Positions 35,682-44,647 of a DNA stretch of 64,000 nt are shown piece by piece. The stretch is from Bacteroides sp. Lineage in GTDB: Bacteria; Bacillota; Clostridia; Oscillospirales; Acutalibacteraceae. The stretch spans positions 1 to 64,000 of the forward strand of contig JAMPEQ010000001.1 of assembly GCA_023665085.1 (NCBI GenBank), in the 5' to 3' direction. Numbering within the stretch: position 1 is the stretch's first letter; each line of letters begins with the position of its first letter. Under the pieces are notes generated by a model that ran no database searches, had not been told where the DNA came from, and saw nothing but the letters and a program-made list of their open reading frames with translations. The translations under genes were made by a program, and so were the position numbers.

Positions 35682-38008
35682 CACTGCACCTCTAATTCTA
35701 TAATTTGTTTATCAACGCCACTGCTTGATATAGTAACAGTTGCTTTACCGGGATTTGTTCCTGCTCTGATAACAGCAAAAACTCTGCCCCTGAAACTATA
35801 AAACGAATCGGATAAATAGCTTTCGTTCGTTTTGCAAAGTGCACTGCCAAAGCCCTGTAGTGTTGCTGCACCCTCTACCTTGATATTTACACTTTGTTCA
35901 ATGTAAGGCTTAAGCTCACCGTTAGCATCTGTAAATTCAATAGGGATAAAGCACAGACTCTGTCCGTCTGCCTTGAGAATTTTTTTATCAGGAATTGCCG
36001 TAAGTTTTGTTTCTGTGCCACCGCTTTTAAGCGAATATCTTGAAATCTCTCCGCCTGATTTATCAAGTGCAACAGCAGTAAGCGTTCCGCTTTCATAAGG
36101 GATACTAAACAAGGTCTTATATTTTTTTAATTTCTTTTGAGCAACGGTATTGCCGTTCAGTTCAAGACGAATGCTGTCTGCATCACTGAAGACCTCAACA
36201 ACAGCTTTTTTACCCTCATAACCGTGCCAGCTCCAGCTTTCAATCGCATTGGTGAATCTCCACGCACTTTTTCTCGGCATTTCGCCAATATGATTAAGTG
36301 GTCGAACACAGATATATGGCTCTTTTCTGAGTCCCCATATAACCTGCTGATAATATGCCTCCGCCGTTATTTTTCCTGTTATGTCTATCGTACCTGAGCC
36401 TGCAAGCAGCGGCAGTCCTTTATAGGAATAATAGGTCCAGTCGCCGACGATTGCCTCGCCAAGATAATCCCATGAAGCCCATACGAAATCACCGAGCATT
36501 TGCGGGTATTTCTTTACTCTTTCCCAGTTATAAGGCAAATCCGTCACCATTGTTTCGCTTGCAATCATAAGTCTGTTGGGATATTTTTGTACATCCTCCT
36601 CAATTCGTGAGCCCGCATAATTAAGACCGATTACATCCAAATGCTCAGCAGCACCCTTGCAAGCATTGTCACCCTTTTTGCCCTTGCTCATAAAGAACAT
36701 CAAACCGCCAAGCTTTTGCGCTGCTGCATTGAAAAAGGCTGAACCCGTCTTTTTTTCTTTATAGTTTTTAGACTTTGGAGGTAATGGCTCAGCCTTGTAT
36801 GTACCTTTTTCTTTATAAACGCCAAGCCCCAAATTTGCATACACATTTAGAAGTACATTAACACCTGCAGTTACAGGTCTGCTGTCATCCAAAATATGCA
36901 TATAATCCACAAGAGCTTTGCAGCAGTCGACACCCTTTGGCGTAGCCGTTTCCGACACCTCATTACCAACAGAATATATAATCACACAGGGATGATTAAA
37001 GTCCTTATTCACCATTGACTGCAAATCGCTTCTCCACTCAGTTTCAAAATATCTTGAGTAATCGTGGTAATTTTTTGGAGTATACCAACCGTCGAAGCAC
37101 TCATCCATAACATACATACCAAGCCTGTCGCACGCATCAAGCATTGCACGGCTCATTGGATTATGTGCCGAACGAATTGCATTATAACCTGCCTGTTTCA
37201 AGATACGCACTCTGCGTTCCTCTGCATCAGCAAATCCGCAAGCACCAAGCACACCGTTATCGTGATGAATACATCCGCCTCTTAAAAGCACTCTTTTACC
37301 GTTTACGGTTAAACCATTTTTATTGTTCCATTCAAGCTTGCGAATGCCAAACATTGTTTCTGTCTGCTCATCTTCAAATCGGCATACACATTTATATAAA
37401 TACGGTGTTTCGTCACTCCACAGTTTTGCATTTTCAATTTCAAATTCACCGCTTTGACCACTTGCAATCAAAGTATCATTATCATAAATTTCAACAGTGC
37501 ATTCATTGTCTGCATCTATTTCAATCACAGCAGGTGAAATTGTTTTTGTAATGATTTTAGGCTGATATAAATCTTTTTTACTGATTTTAAGCCACACGGA
37601 ACGATAAATTCCCGAACCTGAATACCAACGGCAATTTGGCTCTAAAGAATTATCAACCTCAACTCGTATAATATTTTCACCGCATTCAGCAAAAGAGGTT
37701 ATGTCAATTTCAAATTCTGTATAGCCGTATTTGTGCGAGCCTAAAAGTAAGTCATTTATATAAATCTTACAATTTTGATAAACGCCCTCAAAAAACAACT
37801 TGATTTTTTTGCTTAAATCCTCATCTGTAAATTCAACTGTTTTTTCATATATGTATTTACCTCCGGGGAAATAGCCCGATTGCTTTGAATTATGGCAGGA
37901 AGCTGTTCGGCTCTCTGTCAACATTGCATCATGAGGCAGAGAAACTATTTCGTATTTTTCACTGTTCTGCTTTTTAAATTTCCAATTATTATTAATATTA
38001 AAAATCAT
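35681..38008 (-). CDS. Glycoside hydrolase family 2, first gene of the glycan operon
   Basis: A 775-residue GH2 enzyme with sugar-binding, Ig-like and TIM-barrel domains (LRGGCIHHDNGVLGA, acid/base Glu in YSVGNEVSETA, nucleophile Glu in MIASETMVT) plus C-terminal beta-domains resembling DUF4982 and Big-type modules (from about 560). No signal peptide. Likely beta-galactosidase or beta-glucuronidase; substrate unproven. ATG at 38008 has GGAG 8 bases upstream; the earlier in-frame ATG at 38023 has none. Promoter and AraC-type operator lie at 38055-38116, and every following gene down to GH32 is on the same strand with short gaps or overlaps. Confidence 0.9.
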   Translation of the reverse strand: MIFNINNNWKFKKQNSEKYEIVSLPHDAMLTESRTASCHNSKQSGYFPGGKYIYEKTVEFTDEDLSKKIKLFFEGVYQNCKIYINDLLLGSHKYGYTEFEIDITSFAECGENIIRVEVDNSLEPNCRWYSGSGIYRSVWLKISKKDLYQPKIITKTISPAVIEIDADNECTVEIYDNDTLIASGQSGEFEIENAKLWSDETPYLYKCVCRFEDEQTETMFGIRKLEWNNKNGLTVNGKRVLLRGGCIHHDNGVLGACGFADAEERRVRILKQAGYNAIRSAHNPMSRAMLDACDRLGMYVMDECFDGWYTPKNYHDYSRYFETEWRSDLQSMVNKDFNHPCVIIYSVGNEVSETATPKGVDCCKALVDYMHILDDSRPVTAGVNVLLNVYANLGLGVYKEKGTYKAEPLPPKSKNYKEKKTGSAFFNAAAQKLGGLMFFMSKGKKGDNACKGAAEHLDVIGLNYAGSRIEEDVQKYPNRLMIASETMVTDLPYNWERVKKYPQMLGDFVWASWDYLGEAIVGDWTYYSYKGLPLLAGSGTIDITGKITAEAYYQQVIWGLRKEPYICVRPLNHIGEMPRKSAWRFTNAIESWSWHGYEGKKAVVEVFSDADSIRLELNGNTVAQKKLKKYKTLFSIPYESGTLTAVALDKSGGEISRYSLKSGGTETKLTAIPDKKILKADGQSLCFIPIEFTDANGELKPYIEQSVNIKVEGAATLQGFGSALCKTNESYLSDSFYSFRGRVFAVIRAGTNPGKATVTISSSGVDKQIIELEVQ

Positions 38009-38054
38009 TTCTGTAAACTCCATTAAGATCTGAAAGTTATTCTATCGTAGTTTA

Positions 38055-38116
38055 ATAATATCATAATAAAAAAAGATTGTATTGTAATATAGGCTAAATT
38101 TTTATAAAATAGTCTA
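38055..38116 (-). promoter_or_regulatory. Operator-promoter A of the glycan operon
   Basis: Minus strand: half-sites TAGACTATTTT and TAGCCTATATT start 20 bases apart, continue into ATTACAATACAA, and are followed by the -10 TATTAT (38060-38055), 21 bases after TTACAA. The same layout recurs at 41354 and 43322. No good -35 box is present, which fits an activator-dependent promoter. Confidence 0.72.
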
Positions 38117-38140
38117 TTTTTTTATAATTATTATAATTAT

Positions 38141-38178
38141 AAAAAAGAAAAACGGACACTCATAAATGAATGTCCGTC
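38141..38178 (-). terminator. Terminator after the modular surface protein gene
   Basis: Minus strand: ACGGACATTCA pairs with TGAGTGTCCGT (one T-G pair) around a TTTA loop, followed by TTTTTCTTTTTT. The T-rich tail ends just upstream of operator A. Confidence 0.85.
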
Positions 38179-38201
38179 AGTTTGACTACATAGGAGCTTT
38201 A

Positions 38202-41200
38202 TTACTCCTCATTTGAATATTTCAAATTAAATGCAAAGTAGCCTGTATTGAATGCAACCTCACCGTTATAAGCTAAATTCGGATAACCTGAAATATCACA
38301 GTTAACTTTGAAAGTTTCAGGCAGGCTGTTTTCAAGAGTCTGATTTTCAACCTTCATTGTCATTGAATAATCATCATTCAAAGTCCAAGTTCCGTTTGCT
38401 GCGTCAATGTAATCATCAAACATGCCTGGTACCTGTACTTGCATTGCCCAAGTGCCGTCATTGTATAAATCAAGCTTTGAATTACAGGTGTATTCTGCTC
38501 CGTAAAACTCGATTGTATCCGTTGCAGTCAGAGTAAGCTGTATTTCAGGTTTTACAGGTTCAGGATCAGGTGTTGTCTGTGCTGAATCTGTAAAATTGAG
38601 ATTAAATGCAAAGTAACCTGTATTGAACGCAGCTTCGCCGTTATAAGCTAAATTCGGATAACCTGAAATGTCGCAGTTAACTTTGAAAGTTTCAGGCAAA
38701 CTGTTTTCAACTGTTTGCTTTTCAACCTTCATAGTCATTGAATAATCATCATTCAAAGTCCAAGTGCCGCTTGCTGCGTCAGTGTAATCCTCAAACATAC
38801 CGGGTACCTGCACCTGCATTGCCCAAGTGCCGTCATTATATAAATCAAGCTTTGCATTACAGGTGTATTCTGTTCCGTAAAACTCGATTGTATCCGTTGC
38901 TGCTAAAGCAAGCTGTACTTCAGGTTTTACAGGTTCAGGATCAACCGGCTTAACAGGTTCTTCAGGGTTCTGTCCACTGCCTGAAACATTAAGAACAAAT
39001 GTCGCCGTTCCGCCGCCTGCAAAGTGAGCAGGAATTATAAATTGACCTTTTTCGTTTACTGTATAAACTTTTGCAACATTTGCCTGAACATCATCAAGAG
39101 CTGTATCTGCAACTTCAGTCATTGTAAGTGAAAGCTCTTTTTGATCTGCGCTCATTGACCAATAACCATCAGCCCACATAGTGTAGTTGTCACCACTCTG
39201 TGCTACATAGATTTCAAACACTTTACCTTTTTTGCCCCATTCATTAGGTTCAGTAATGTCTTTGAATGAAATATAGCCTTTACCAACAACACCGCTATAA
39301 ATACCGCTATACACTTCTGTTCTGTAAATTTCGCCCTTATTCTCCACAACCGGCGGATCAGGATTAACAGGTGTAACCGGTGGATTCGGCTTATCAGGAA
39401 TAGTAGCTGTACTGCTGAAATTTAAAGTAAATGTGAAATAACTTGTAAATTTAACTGTGGCAGTATATTTTCCTGATGCATCACAATTTACTTTAATAGT
39501 ATTTGCTAAACTCTTTTCTACAATCTGCTTTGTAACATTAAGCGTTAATGACTTATCTGAATTTTCTTTCCAGCTGCCACTTGCAGCCTCGGTATAATCA
39601 TCAAATGAACCCGGAACCATTACATACATTTTCCAAGTTTTATCCCTGGCAATGTCAAGCTTTGCATAGCATGTGATGTCAGTTCCGTATGAATTAACGG
39701 TATCCTGAGCTGTTAAGCGAACCTTCAAATCACCTTCAGGTGTTTCAGGTGCCGGAGTTGGTGTCGGAGTTGGAGCAGGAGTTGGTGTTGGAGTAACACT
39801 GTTTCCTGAATTTGAGGAGTTACCGCCGATTTTATCTCTTGAAGGTTTAAATGTAAATGTGCCTGTTCCGCCGCCTGCAAAATGAGCAGGAATGTGGAAT
39901 ATGCCATCCTTATCAGCCGTATAGGTTTTAGCAACATCTACCTTTGCATTATCAAGACCCGAATCATCTCCGCCAAGTTTCATTGTAAGGGTAAGTTTAG
40001 TGTTATCGCTGTTAAGCTCCCAGTAGCCTGCAAACCACATACCATAGCCATCTGAATTTGCATTAACATACGCAGCAAAAACTTTTCCCTTTAAGTCTGT
40101 ATCAGCATCCTTAGTATCGACATCCTTAAATGACATATAAGCACTGCCTACAATTCCACTGTAAAGACCGTTGATTACAGGTGTTCTGTAAAGTTCACCC
40201 TTTGCCGCTGCAGGAGCAGGTGTTGATGAATTTGTTTTATTTGACGAATTACTCTTTTTTGAAACAGATGTTGTTTCTGTTGAACTGATGTCCACGCTCT
40301 TAAAATTAAGCGTAAATGTCAAATAGCTGTCAAACTTAACTGTACCGCTGTAAAATGGCTTATTAGGATCTGAAAAATCACAAGCAATGTTTATTGTGTC
40401 AGGCAAGCTGTTTGCAGCAACCTGAGTAAGCACTTTAAGTACTAATGATTTGTCAGCGTTTTCTGTCCAAGTACCGCTTGCAGCCTCGGTATAATCATCA
40501 TAATAGCCTGCAACCATTACATACATTTTCCATATATTATCCTTGGCGATATCGAGCTTTGCCTCACAGGTGAAATCAGTTCCATAGCTGTTTACAGTAT
40601 CCTTTGCCATTAAGCGAGCAAGAAGATTTCCTGTATTTGCTTCTGCCGGAGTTTCCTGCTCAGCAGGTGTTTCCTCTACAGTAGCAGGAGGTGTATTCTC
40701 GCCAACCTTATCAGTAGCCGGATTAAGCGTAAACCAAATTGTTCCTACGCCTGTAAAATCAACTCCGATTTTATACTCACCGTTTTCTGCATTATAGAGT
40801 TTTTCAACTCCTACCTCTGCGTCAGTCAGCGTTGTGGAATTTTCATTATTAGGATCCCAGTAGCCTGTAAGTTTAAGTGTGCCTGCTTCTTCATCAAGTG
40901 CAAATGTTCCGTCGAGCCATGGCTCAAAATCCCTGCCCTGAGCAGATGCCATAACATAGAACACATCTCCGCTTAAATCGGTTTCACCTGTAATGCTTTT
41001 TTCAGGTGTTGCTTTGTGCTGGAAAGATATGTACGCCTTACCTAAGCCAGCCCAAAAGGTTTCGGTTTTTGTTCTGTATAATTCACCATCCACAACTGCT
41101 ACATCGGCTGCACTTTCTGACTGTGGTTTAATAACTCCAAAATAAACACCACAACCTATGGCAGCAGCAACAATAACAGCTACTACGGCAATAATTATAC

Positions 41201-41219
41201 CTTTCGTTTTTTTAGTCAT
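38202..41219 (-). CDS. Modular cell-surface protein of unknown function
   Basis: A 1005-residue protein: an N-terminal membrane anchor (GIIIAVVAVIVAAAIGCGVYFGV, residues 8-30, here quoted only as a helix) and then seven extracellular modules of two kinds. Type A (GELYRT...GKAYISF...GYW, about 110 residues) occurs three times; type B (KDTVNSYGTDFTCEAKLDI...YDDYTEAASGTW...FTLNF) four times. Order is A-B-A-B-A-B-B with Pro/Thr-rich linkers (TPTPTPAPTPTPTP). Predicted beta-rich. No family recognised; carbohydrate binding is a guess from the setting. AAGGAGG precedes the ATG. Its promoter carries the same operator as the glycosidase operon. Confidence 0.8.
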   Translation of the reverse strand: MTKKTKGIIIAVVAVIVAAAIGCGVYFGVIKPQSESAADVAVVDGELYRTKTETFWAGLGKAYISFQHKATPEKSITGETDLSGDVFYVMASAQGRDFEPWLDGTFALDEEAGTLKLTGYWDPNNENSTTLTDAEVGVEKLYNAENGEYKIGVDFTGVGTIWFTLNPATDKVGENTPPATVEETPAEQETPAEANTGNLLARLMAKDTVNSYGTDFTCEAKLDIAKDNIWKMYVMVAGYYDDYTEAASGTWTENADKSLVLKVLTQVAANSLPDTINIACDFSDPNKPFYSGTVKFDSYLTFTLNFKSVDISSTETTSVSKKSNSSNKTNSSTPAPAAAKGELYRTPVINGLYSGIVGSAYMSFKDVDTKDADTDLKGKVFAAYVNANSDGYGMWFAGYWELNSDNTKLTLTMKLGGDDSGLDNAKVDVAKTYTADKDGIFHIPAHFAGGGTGTFTFKPSRDKIGGNSSNSGNSVTPTPTPAPTPTPTPAPETPEGDLKVRLTAQDTVNSYGTDITCYAKLDIARDKTWKMYVMVPGSFDDYTEAASGSWKENSDKSLTLNVTKQIVEKSLANTIKVNCDASGKYTATVKFTSYFTFTLNFSSTATIPDKPNPPVTPVNPDPPVVENKGEIYRTEVYSGIYSGVVGKGYISFKDITEPNEWGKKGKVFEIYVAQSGDNYTMWADGYWSMSADQKELSLTMTEVADTALDDVQANVAKVYTVNEKGQFIIPAHFAGGGTATFVLNVSGSGQNPEEPVKPVDPEPVKPEVQLALAATDTIEFYGTEYTCNAKLDLYNDGTWAMQVQVPGMFEDYTDAASGTWTLNDDYSMTMKVEKQTVENSLPETFKVNCDISGYPNLAYNGEAAFNTGYFAFNLNFTDSAQTTPDPEPVKPEIQLTLTATDTIEFYGAEYTCNSKLDLYNDGTWAMQVQVPGMFDDYIDAANGTWTLNDDYSMTMKVENQTLENSLPETFKVNCDISGYPNLAYNGEVAFNTGYFAFNLKYSNEE
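38203..38935 (-). repeat. Near-identical tandem repeat of the last two type-B modules
   Basis: Two copies of about 340 bp, offset by about 370 bp, differ at only a small number of codons (for example FEDYTDAAS against FDDYIDAAN). This indicates a recent internal duplication within the surface protein gene. Confidence 0.8.
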
Positions 41220-41231
41220 AGATTTCCTCCT

Positions 41232-41276
41232 TTACAAAATTTTTAATTGCTTTGACCTCAAACTAATATAATTCAT
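41232..41276 (-). CDS. Possible 14-residue leader peptide
   Basis: AAGGAGGAG, 10 bases, then an ATG opening a 15-codon frame (MNYISLRSKQLKIL) whose stop overlaps the AAAGGAGG of the surface protein gene. It lies in the predicted 128-base leader. It could couple translation of the downstream gene or be chance. Confidence 0.3.
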   Translation of the reverse strand: MNYISLRSKQLKIL

Positions 41277-41353
41277 CTAATACAAACTCCTCCTTTGCAA
41301 CAAGATGTGAACGAATAGGAAAACACCATGATAATATCCTATTGTTAAGTACA

Positions 41354-41415
41354 ATAATATCACAGGAAAACAAAGTTGTATTGTAATATAGGCTATATTG
41401 TTGCAATATTGACTA
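41354..41415 (-). promoter_or_regulatory. Operator-promoter B of the surface protein gene
   Basis: Minus strand: TAGTCAATATT and TAGCCTATATT start 20 bases apart, then ATTACAATACAA and, 21 bases after TTACAA, TATTAT (41359-41354). Geometry is identical to operators A and C. Confidence 0.72.
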
Positions 41416-41455
41416 CTATTTGGTTGTTTTCATTACAAAATTATCTTAAATAAAG

Positions 41456-41481
41456 AAAAGTCAGGTACGAGCCTGACTTTC
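41456..41481 (-). terminator. Terminator after the lipoprotein gene
   Basis: Minus strand: AAAGTCAGG and CCTGACTTT pair around a 6-base loop and are followed by TCTTTATTT. Confidence 0.75.
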
Positions 41482-41504
41482 TCAATCTATGTAAAAGACA
41501 CGGA

Positions 41505-42272
41505 TTATTCTTCTGCAGTTTTCGGATAATCCACTTTATACTTAAGGCTGACAGTACAGCTCTTAAGTGTAAGTATCGTTACCTTTGCATTTGTTATGTT
41601 GAGTATAGCTATCATCTCCGTTGAGCCTGAAATGATTTTCTTTGTTTCTTTATCAATCGTAAAATTAACTGTTCCGCCATAATAGTCAATTTTCAAGCTA
41701 TCATCAACACCATCAGGGAAAGAAATCTGCTGCACCTGCGATACTGCAGTCTGAATATCTTCGTAAACCTCAAAAAATCTTCCCTGAGGTCCATTTAATC
41801 TTTTGGTTACATTTTCTTCAGCAACAGGCTTGATATTCAAGGTTAAAGTATCACCATTATCTGTTACAGTAAAGCTTTCAATATCATCAGGTAGTATCTC
41901 AACATCCTGATCAACATACGGCAGATACACCTCATAGTCACCGCCTGAAAAAGCACTGATAGCAGAATTACCGATACTTAAAATCATATTTTTAACACTT
42001 TCTTTGGTGTCACCGTTAAGTTCAACATCACCAATAGAAAGATTGTCGTCACCCTGAAATGATTTGTCAGCCTTTGATATTTTCATTACCTCATTATAAT
42101 ACTTTGCAATTTCTTCATTTGTACTGTCATTTGTAATATCACCGGACTGCAGGTTTGCAGATTGCTTTGCAGGATTATCTGAATCAGAATCAGAACTATT
42201 TGATGTACAAGCAGCTAACGATAAAACCATAATCAATGCCAAAATCAAAGAAATTATTTTTGTATATTTCAT
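41505..42272 (-). CDS. Lipoprotein of unknown function
   Basis: A 255-residue lipoprotein: signal peptide with lipobox LSLAAC (Cys22), a Ser/Asp-rich linker, then a soluble domain. The mature part has no motif recognised with confidence. It follows the membrane-anchored hydrolase gene by 28 bp and is probably co-transcribed from operator-promoter C. A Cys-anchored accessory or binding role at the cell surface is inferred from location only. Confidence 0.7.
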   Translation of the reverse strand: MKYTKIISLILALIMVLSLAACTSNSSDSDSDNPAKQSANLQSGDITNDSTNEEIAKYYNEVMKISKADKSFQGDDNLSIGDVELNGDTKESVKNMILSIGNSAISAFSGGDYEVYLPYVDQDVEILPDDIESFTVTDNGDTLTLNIKPVAEENVTKRLNGPQGRFFEVYEDIQTAVSQVQQISFPDGVDDSLKIDYYGGTVNFTIDKETKKIISGSTEMIAILNITNAKVTILTLKSCTVSLKYKVDYPKTAEE

Positions 42273-42300
42273 AATATCTACCTCCTAAATGAAACATAAA

Positions 42301-43296
42301 TTATTTTGTATAAGCTGAAATAAAGTCAAATATCGTTGACCAATAAAGCTCGGGATCAGTTGAACTTGATGCGGCATGACCTGCGCCTTCAACAACCAGT
42401 TTCTCTTTTTCACAATTTGCAGCCTCATAAACCTTATCAAGCATATCAAACGGAACAAGCCAGTCCTCACTGCCGTGAATAAACAGTGTAGGTGTAGTGC
42501 TTTTTTTAACTTGCTCAACGGCACTTGCCTCTTTCAGTGAAAATCCGGATTTCATCTCGTTGAGCAGTGAAACCGTATACACAAGCGGGAAATCGGGTAC
42601 ATGACCCATACTATTTGCCTGCCACTTAAGCTCATCAAAAACAGATGAATATCCACAGTCCTCAATAACCGCTATAACATTTTCAGGCATACTCTCTCCC
42701 GATGTCATCATAACAGTAGCCGCACCCATAGAAATTCCATATAAAATGATTTGTGCTTGTGGATCATTCTCAATAATCATATTTATCCATTTCAGTAAAT
42801 CAAACCTTTCAGGCCAGCCCATACCAATAATTTTTCCGTCGCTTTCACCATGTGCCCTTGCATCAGGCATTAAAACAGAAAATCCTTTATCTGCAAAGTG
42901 CATTGCGTATACACCCATATCAGCAGCTTTGCTTGTATAGCCGTGACATGCTATTACGTATTTATTGCTTTCTTCAATACTTTCACAGTAATATGCATGT
43001 AGTTTCAGATTATCATCAGTAGTCATATATACATCCTGTCTGTTCTCCTTAAACCAATTTTCAACATTTACTGTTCCGACTTCTCCGCTGTATGTAAGAT
43101 TTTCATCAATTACCATATTATTGGGAATAACCTTTGTCATATGTATCGGTGAAGAAACATTAAAAGCAAAATTATAAAGGCAGACAGATATTATTCCTGT
43201 CATTACAATTACAATACAAAGTATTATACTTATCACCTTTAATGCTAAGTGCTTTTTATTTTTCGTTCTTTTGTTTTCTTTTTGAATAGTGCTCAT
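42301..43296 (-). CDS. Membrane-anchored alpha/beta hydrolase
   Basis: A 331-residue hydrolase with a single N-terminal membrane helix (about residues 20-42) and an extracellular alpha/beta domain. Visible: oxyanion region VIACHGYTSKA, nucleophile elbow YGISMGAAT, acid region FIHGSEDWLVPFDM, catalytic His in VEGAGHAAS. It resembles YqkD-type hydrolases; substrate unknown, and an esterase acting on acylated plant glycosides is possible. ATG at 43296 is chosen for AAGGAGG upstream; the open frame runs 21 codons further into the promoter. Confidence 0.82.
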   Translation of the reverse strand: MSTIQKENKRTKNKKHLALKVISIILCIVIVMTGIISVCLYNFAFNVSSPIHMTKVIPNNMVIDENLTYSGEVGTVNVENWFKENRQDVYMTTDDNLKLHAYYCESIEESNKYVIACHGYTSKAADMGVYAMHFADKGFSVLMPDARAHGESDGKIIGMGWPERFDLLKWINMIIENDPQAQIILYGISMGAATVMMTSGESMPENVIAVIEDCGYSSVFDELKWQANSMGHVPDFPLVYTVSLLNEMKSGFSLKEASAVEQVKKSTTPTLFIHGSEDWLVPFDMLDKVYEAANCEKEKLVVEGAGHAASSSTDPELYWSTIFDFISAYTK

Positions 43297-43321
43297 ATTA
43301 CGCCCTCCTTGATTATAGTAA

Positions 43322-43383
43322 ATAATATCACATCGAACTTGCTTTGTATTGTAATTCATGCTATAATATTGTAAATTTGACTA
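43322..43383 (-). promoter_or_regulatory. Operator-promoter C, shared by hydrolase and AraC genes
   Basis: Minus strand: TAGTCAAATTT and TAGCATGAATT start 20 bases apart, then ATTACAATACAA and the -10 TATTAT (43327-43322). On the plus strand a TTGCTT (43339-43344), 17 bases, TATAAT (43362-43367) promoter for the AraC gene lies inside the same operator, so binding should affect both directions. Confidence 0.72.
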
Positions 43384-43399
43384 CGGAAGGTGCGATTTT

Positions 43400-44584
43400 A
43401 TGGATGCTTTAGCATATTGCTGTATGTTTTACGCTTCACACTATATTCCTGTTTCCTACTATGATGATAAAGGCTGTATACTGTCATACGGTTACGCAAA
43501 AGACTTAACAGAGCATAATGCCATTAATCAATTATTGATGAAAGAAAAAGAAAAGCCTGCTGTAATTATCGGACAGGATATGGGTACTTATGCAATTATA
43601 GAAGTAAAGGAAAATAAAGATCATATTATAATAGGACCGACATTTAGTTCAAATGTAACGGATACATCTGTTCGCACTTATATGACGATGAATTATATTC
43701 CAAGTGATAGATTTCAGACCGTAGCAGAATTTTTAAGAAGTATCCCACAATATTCATACAATCAGCTTTTGAATCTCGTCATCAGCATACACTACATAAT
43801 TAATGAGGAAATTCTGACTTTGTATGACTACACACCTTTTTATCAGAATGAATATGAAAAAAATATAGCTATTAAGCAAACAAACACCTCGTATAATGCA
43901 AGGGAGGAACAGTCTGCTCACGGAACATATTTGTTTGAACAGCAGCTGCTTGAATATGTAAAGGCAGGAAATCCTGCCGCTATGGAGGAATTTCTTTTAA
44001 TTGTTGCACAGGAAACTCCTTTAATTGAAGGAAAACTTGCTGATGATGAATTAAGGCAAGCAAAAAATCTGCTTAACGGTGCAGTAACTATTGTGGGAAA
44101 ATATGGTGCAATTCCGGGAGGAATGGATGTAGAGCAAGCATATCAGCTGATTGACATATACATTCAGGAATGTGAGCATTTGCAGGATATTAATGAAATA
44201 AAGAAACTGCAGTTTAATATGCTGATGGACTTTACAAGGCGTGTTGAAAGCGCACAATATTCAAATGAGCTTTCAAACGATGTATTCACTTGCATTCAAT
44301 TTATAAATTCACATATTAATGAGCCTATAGGAATAATGGATGTTGTTAACAGCACAAATAAAAGCCGTGCTTATATTACAAAAAAATTCAAGGAAGAAAT
44401 TGGAGAAAATATTGGTGAATATATTACAAACTGCAAGATGAAGGAAGCTAAAAATCTTTTGAAGCATACTGATAAAAGTTTAAGTGAAATCAGCAACTAT
44501 CTTTGCTTTTCCTCACAAGCCTACTTCCAAAATGTGTTCAAAAAGCAATTCGGAATCACACCGGCAAAATATCGGCAAATTTAA
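43400..44584 (+). CDS. AraC-family transcriptional regulator of the glycan locus
   Basis: A 394-residue regulator. The C-terminal 100 residues carry the two HTH motifs: IGIMDVVNSTNKSRAYITKKFKEE and KSLSEISNYLCFSSQAYFQNVFKKQFGITPAKYR. The N-terminal 280 residues are a sensor region without a clear cupin motif; the family of AraC proteins with N-terminal regions like this is diverse. GGAAGGTG precedes the ATG. It is divergent from the hydrolase gene with operator C in between, and the repeated half-sites 20 bp apart fit AraC-type binding. Activation of three promoters and autoregulation are inferred. Confidence 0.88.
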   Translation: MDALAYCCMFYASHYIPVSYYDDKGCILSYGYAKDLTEHNAINQLLMKEKEKPAVIIGQDMGTYAIIEVKENKDHIIIGPTFSSNVTDTSVRTYMTMNYIPSDRFQTVAEFLRSIPQYSYNQLLNLVISIHYIINEEILTLYDYTPFYQNEYEKNIAIKQTNTSYNAREEQSAHGTYLFEQQLLEYVKAGNPAAMEEFLLIVAQETPLIEGKLADDELRQAKNLLNGAVTIVGKYGAIPGGMDVEQAYQLIDIYIQECEHLQDINEIKKLQFNMLMDFTRRVESAQYSNELSNDVFTCIQFINSHINEPIGIMDVVNSTNKSRAYITKKFKEEIGENIGEYITNCKMKEAKNLLKHTDKSLSEISNYLCFSSQAYFQNVFKKQFGITPAKYRQI

Positions 44585-44593
44585 CATTATAAT

Positions 44594-44647
44594 AGAGAAA
44601 AGTAATAGGCAGCACTCTTTAGTTTTCAAGTACTGCCTATATTTTTA
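44594..44647 (+). terminator. Terminator after the AraC regulator
   Basis: TAGGCAG (44606-44612) pairs with CTGCCTA (44633-44639) around a 20-base loop and is followed by TATTTTT, shortly after the AraC stop. Confidence 0.6.

Noticed and set aside
38203-41100. Repeats at 38-41 kb as a CRISPR or IS array
   Set aside because: Repeat units are long, coding and in frame within one protein.
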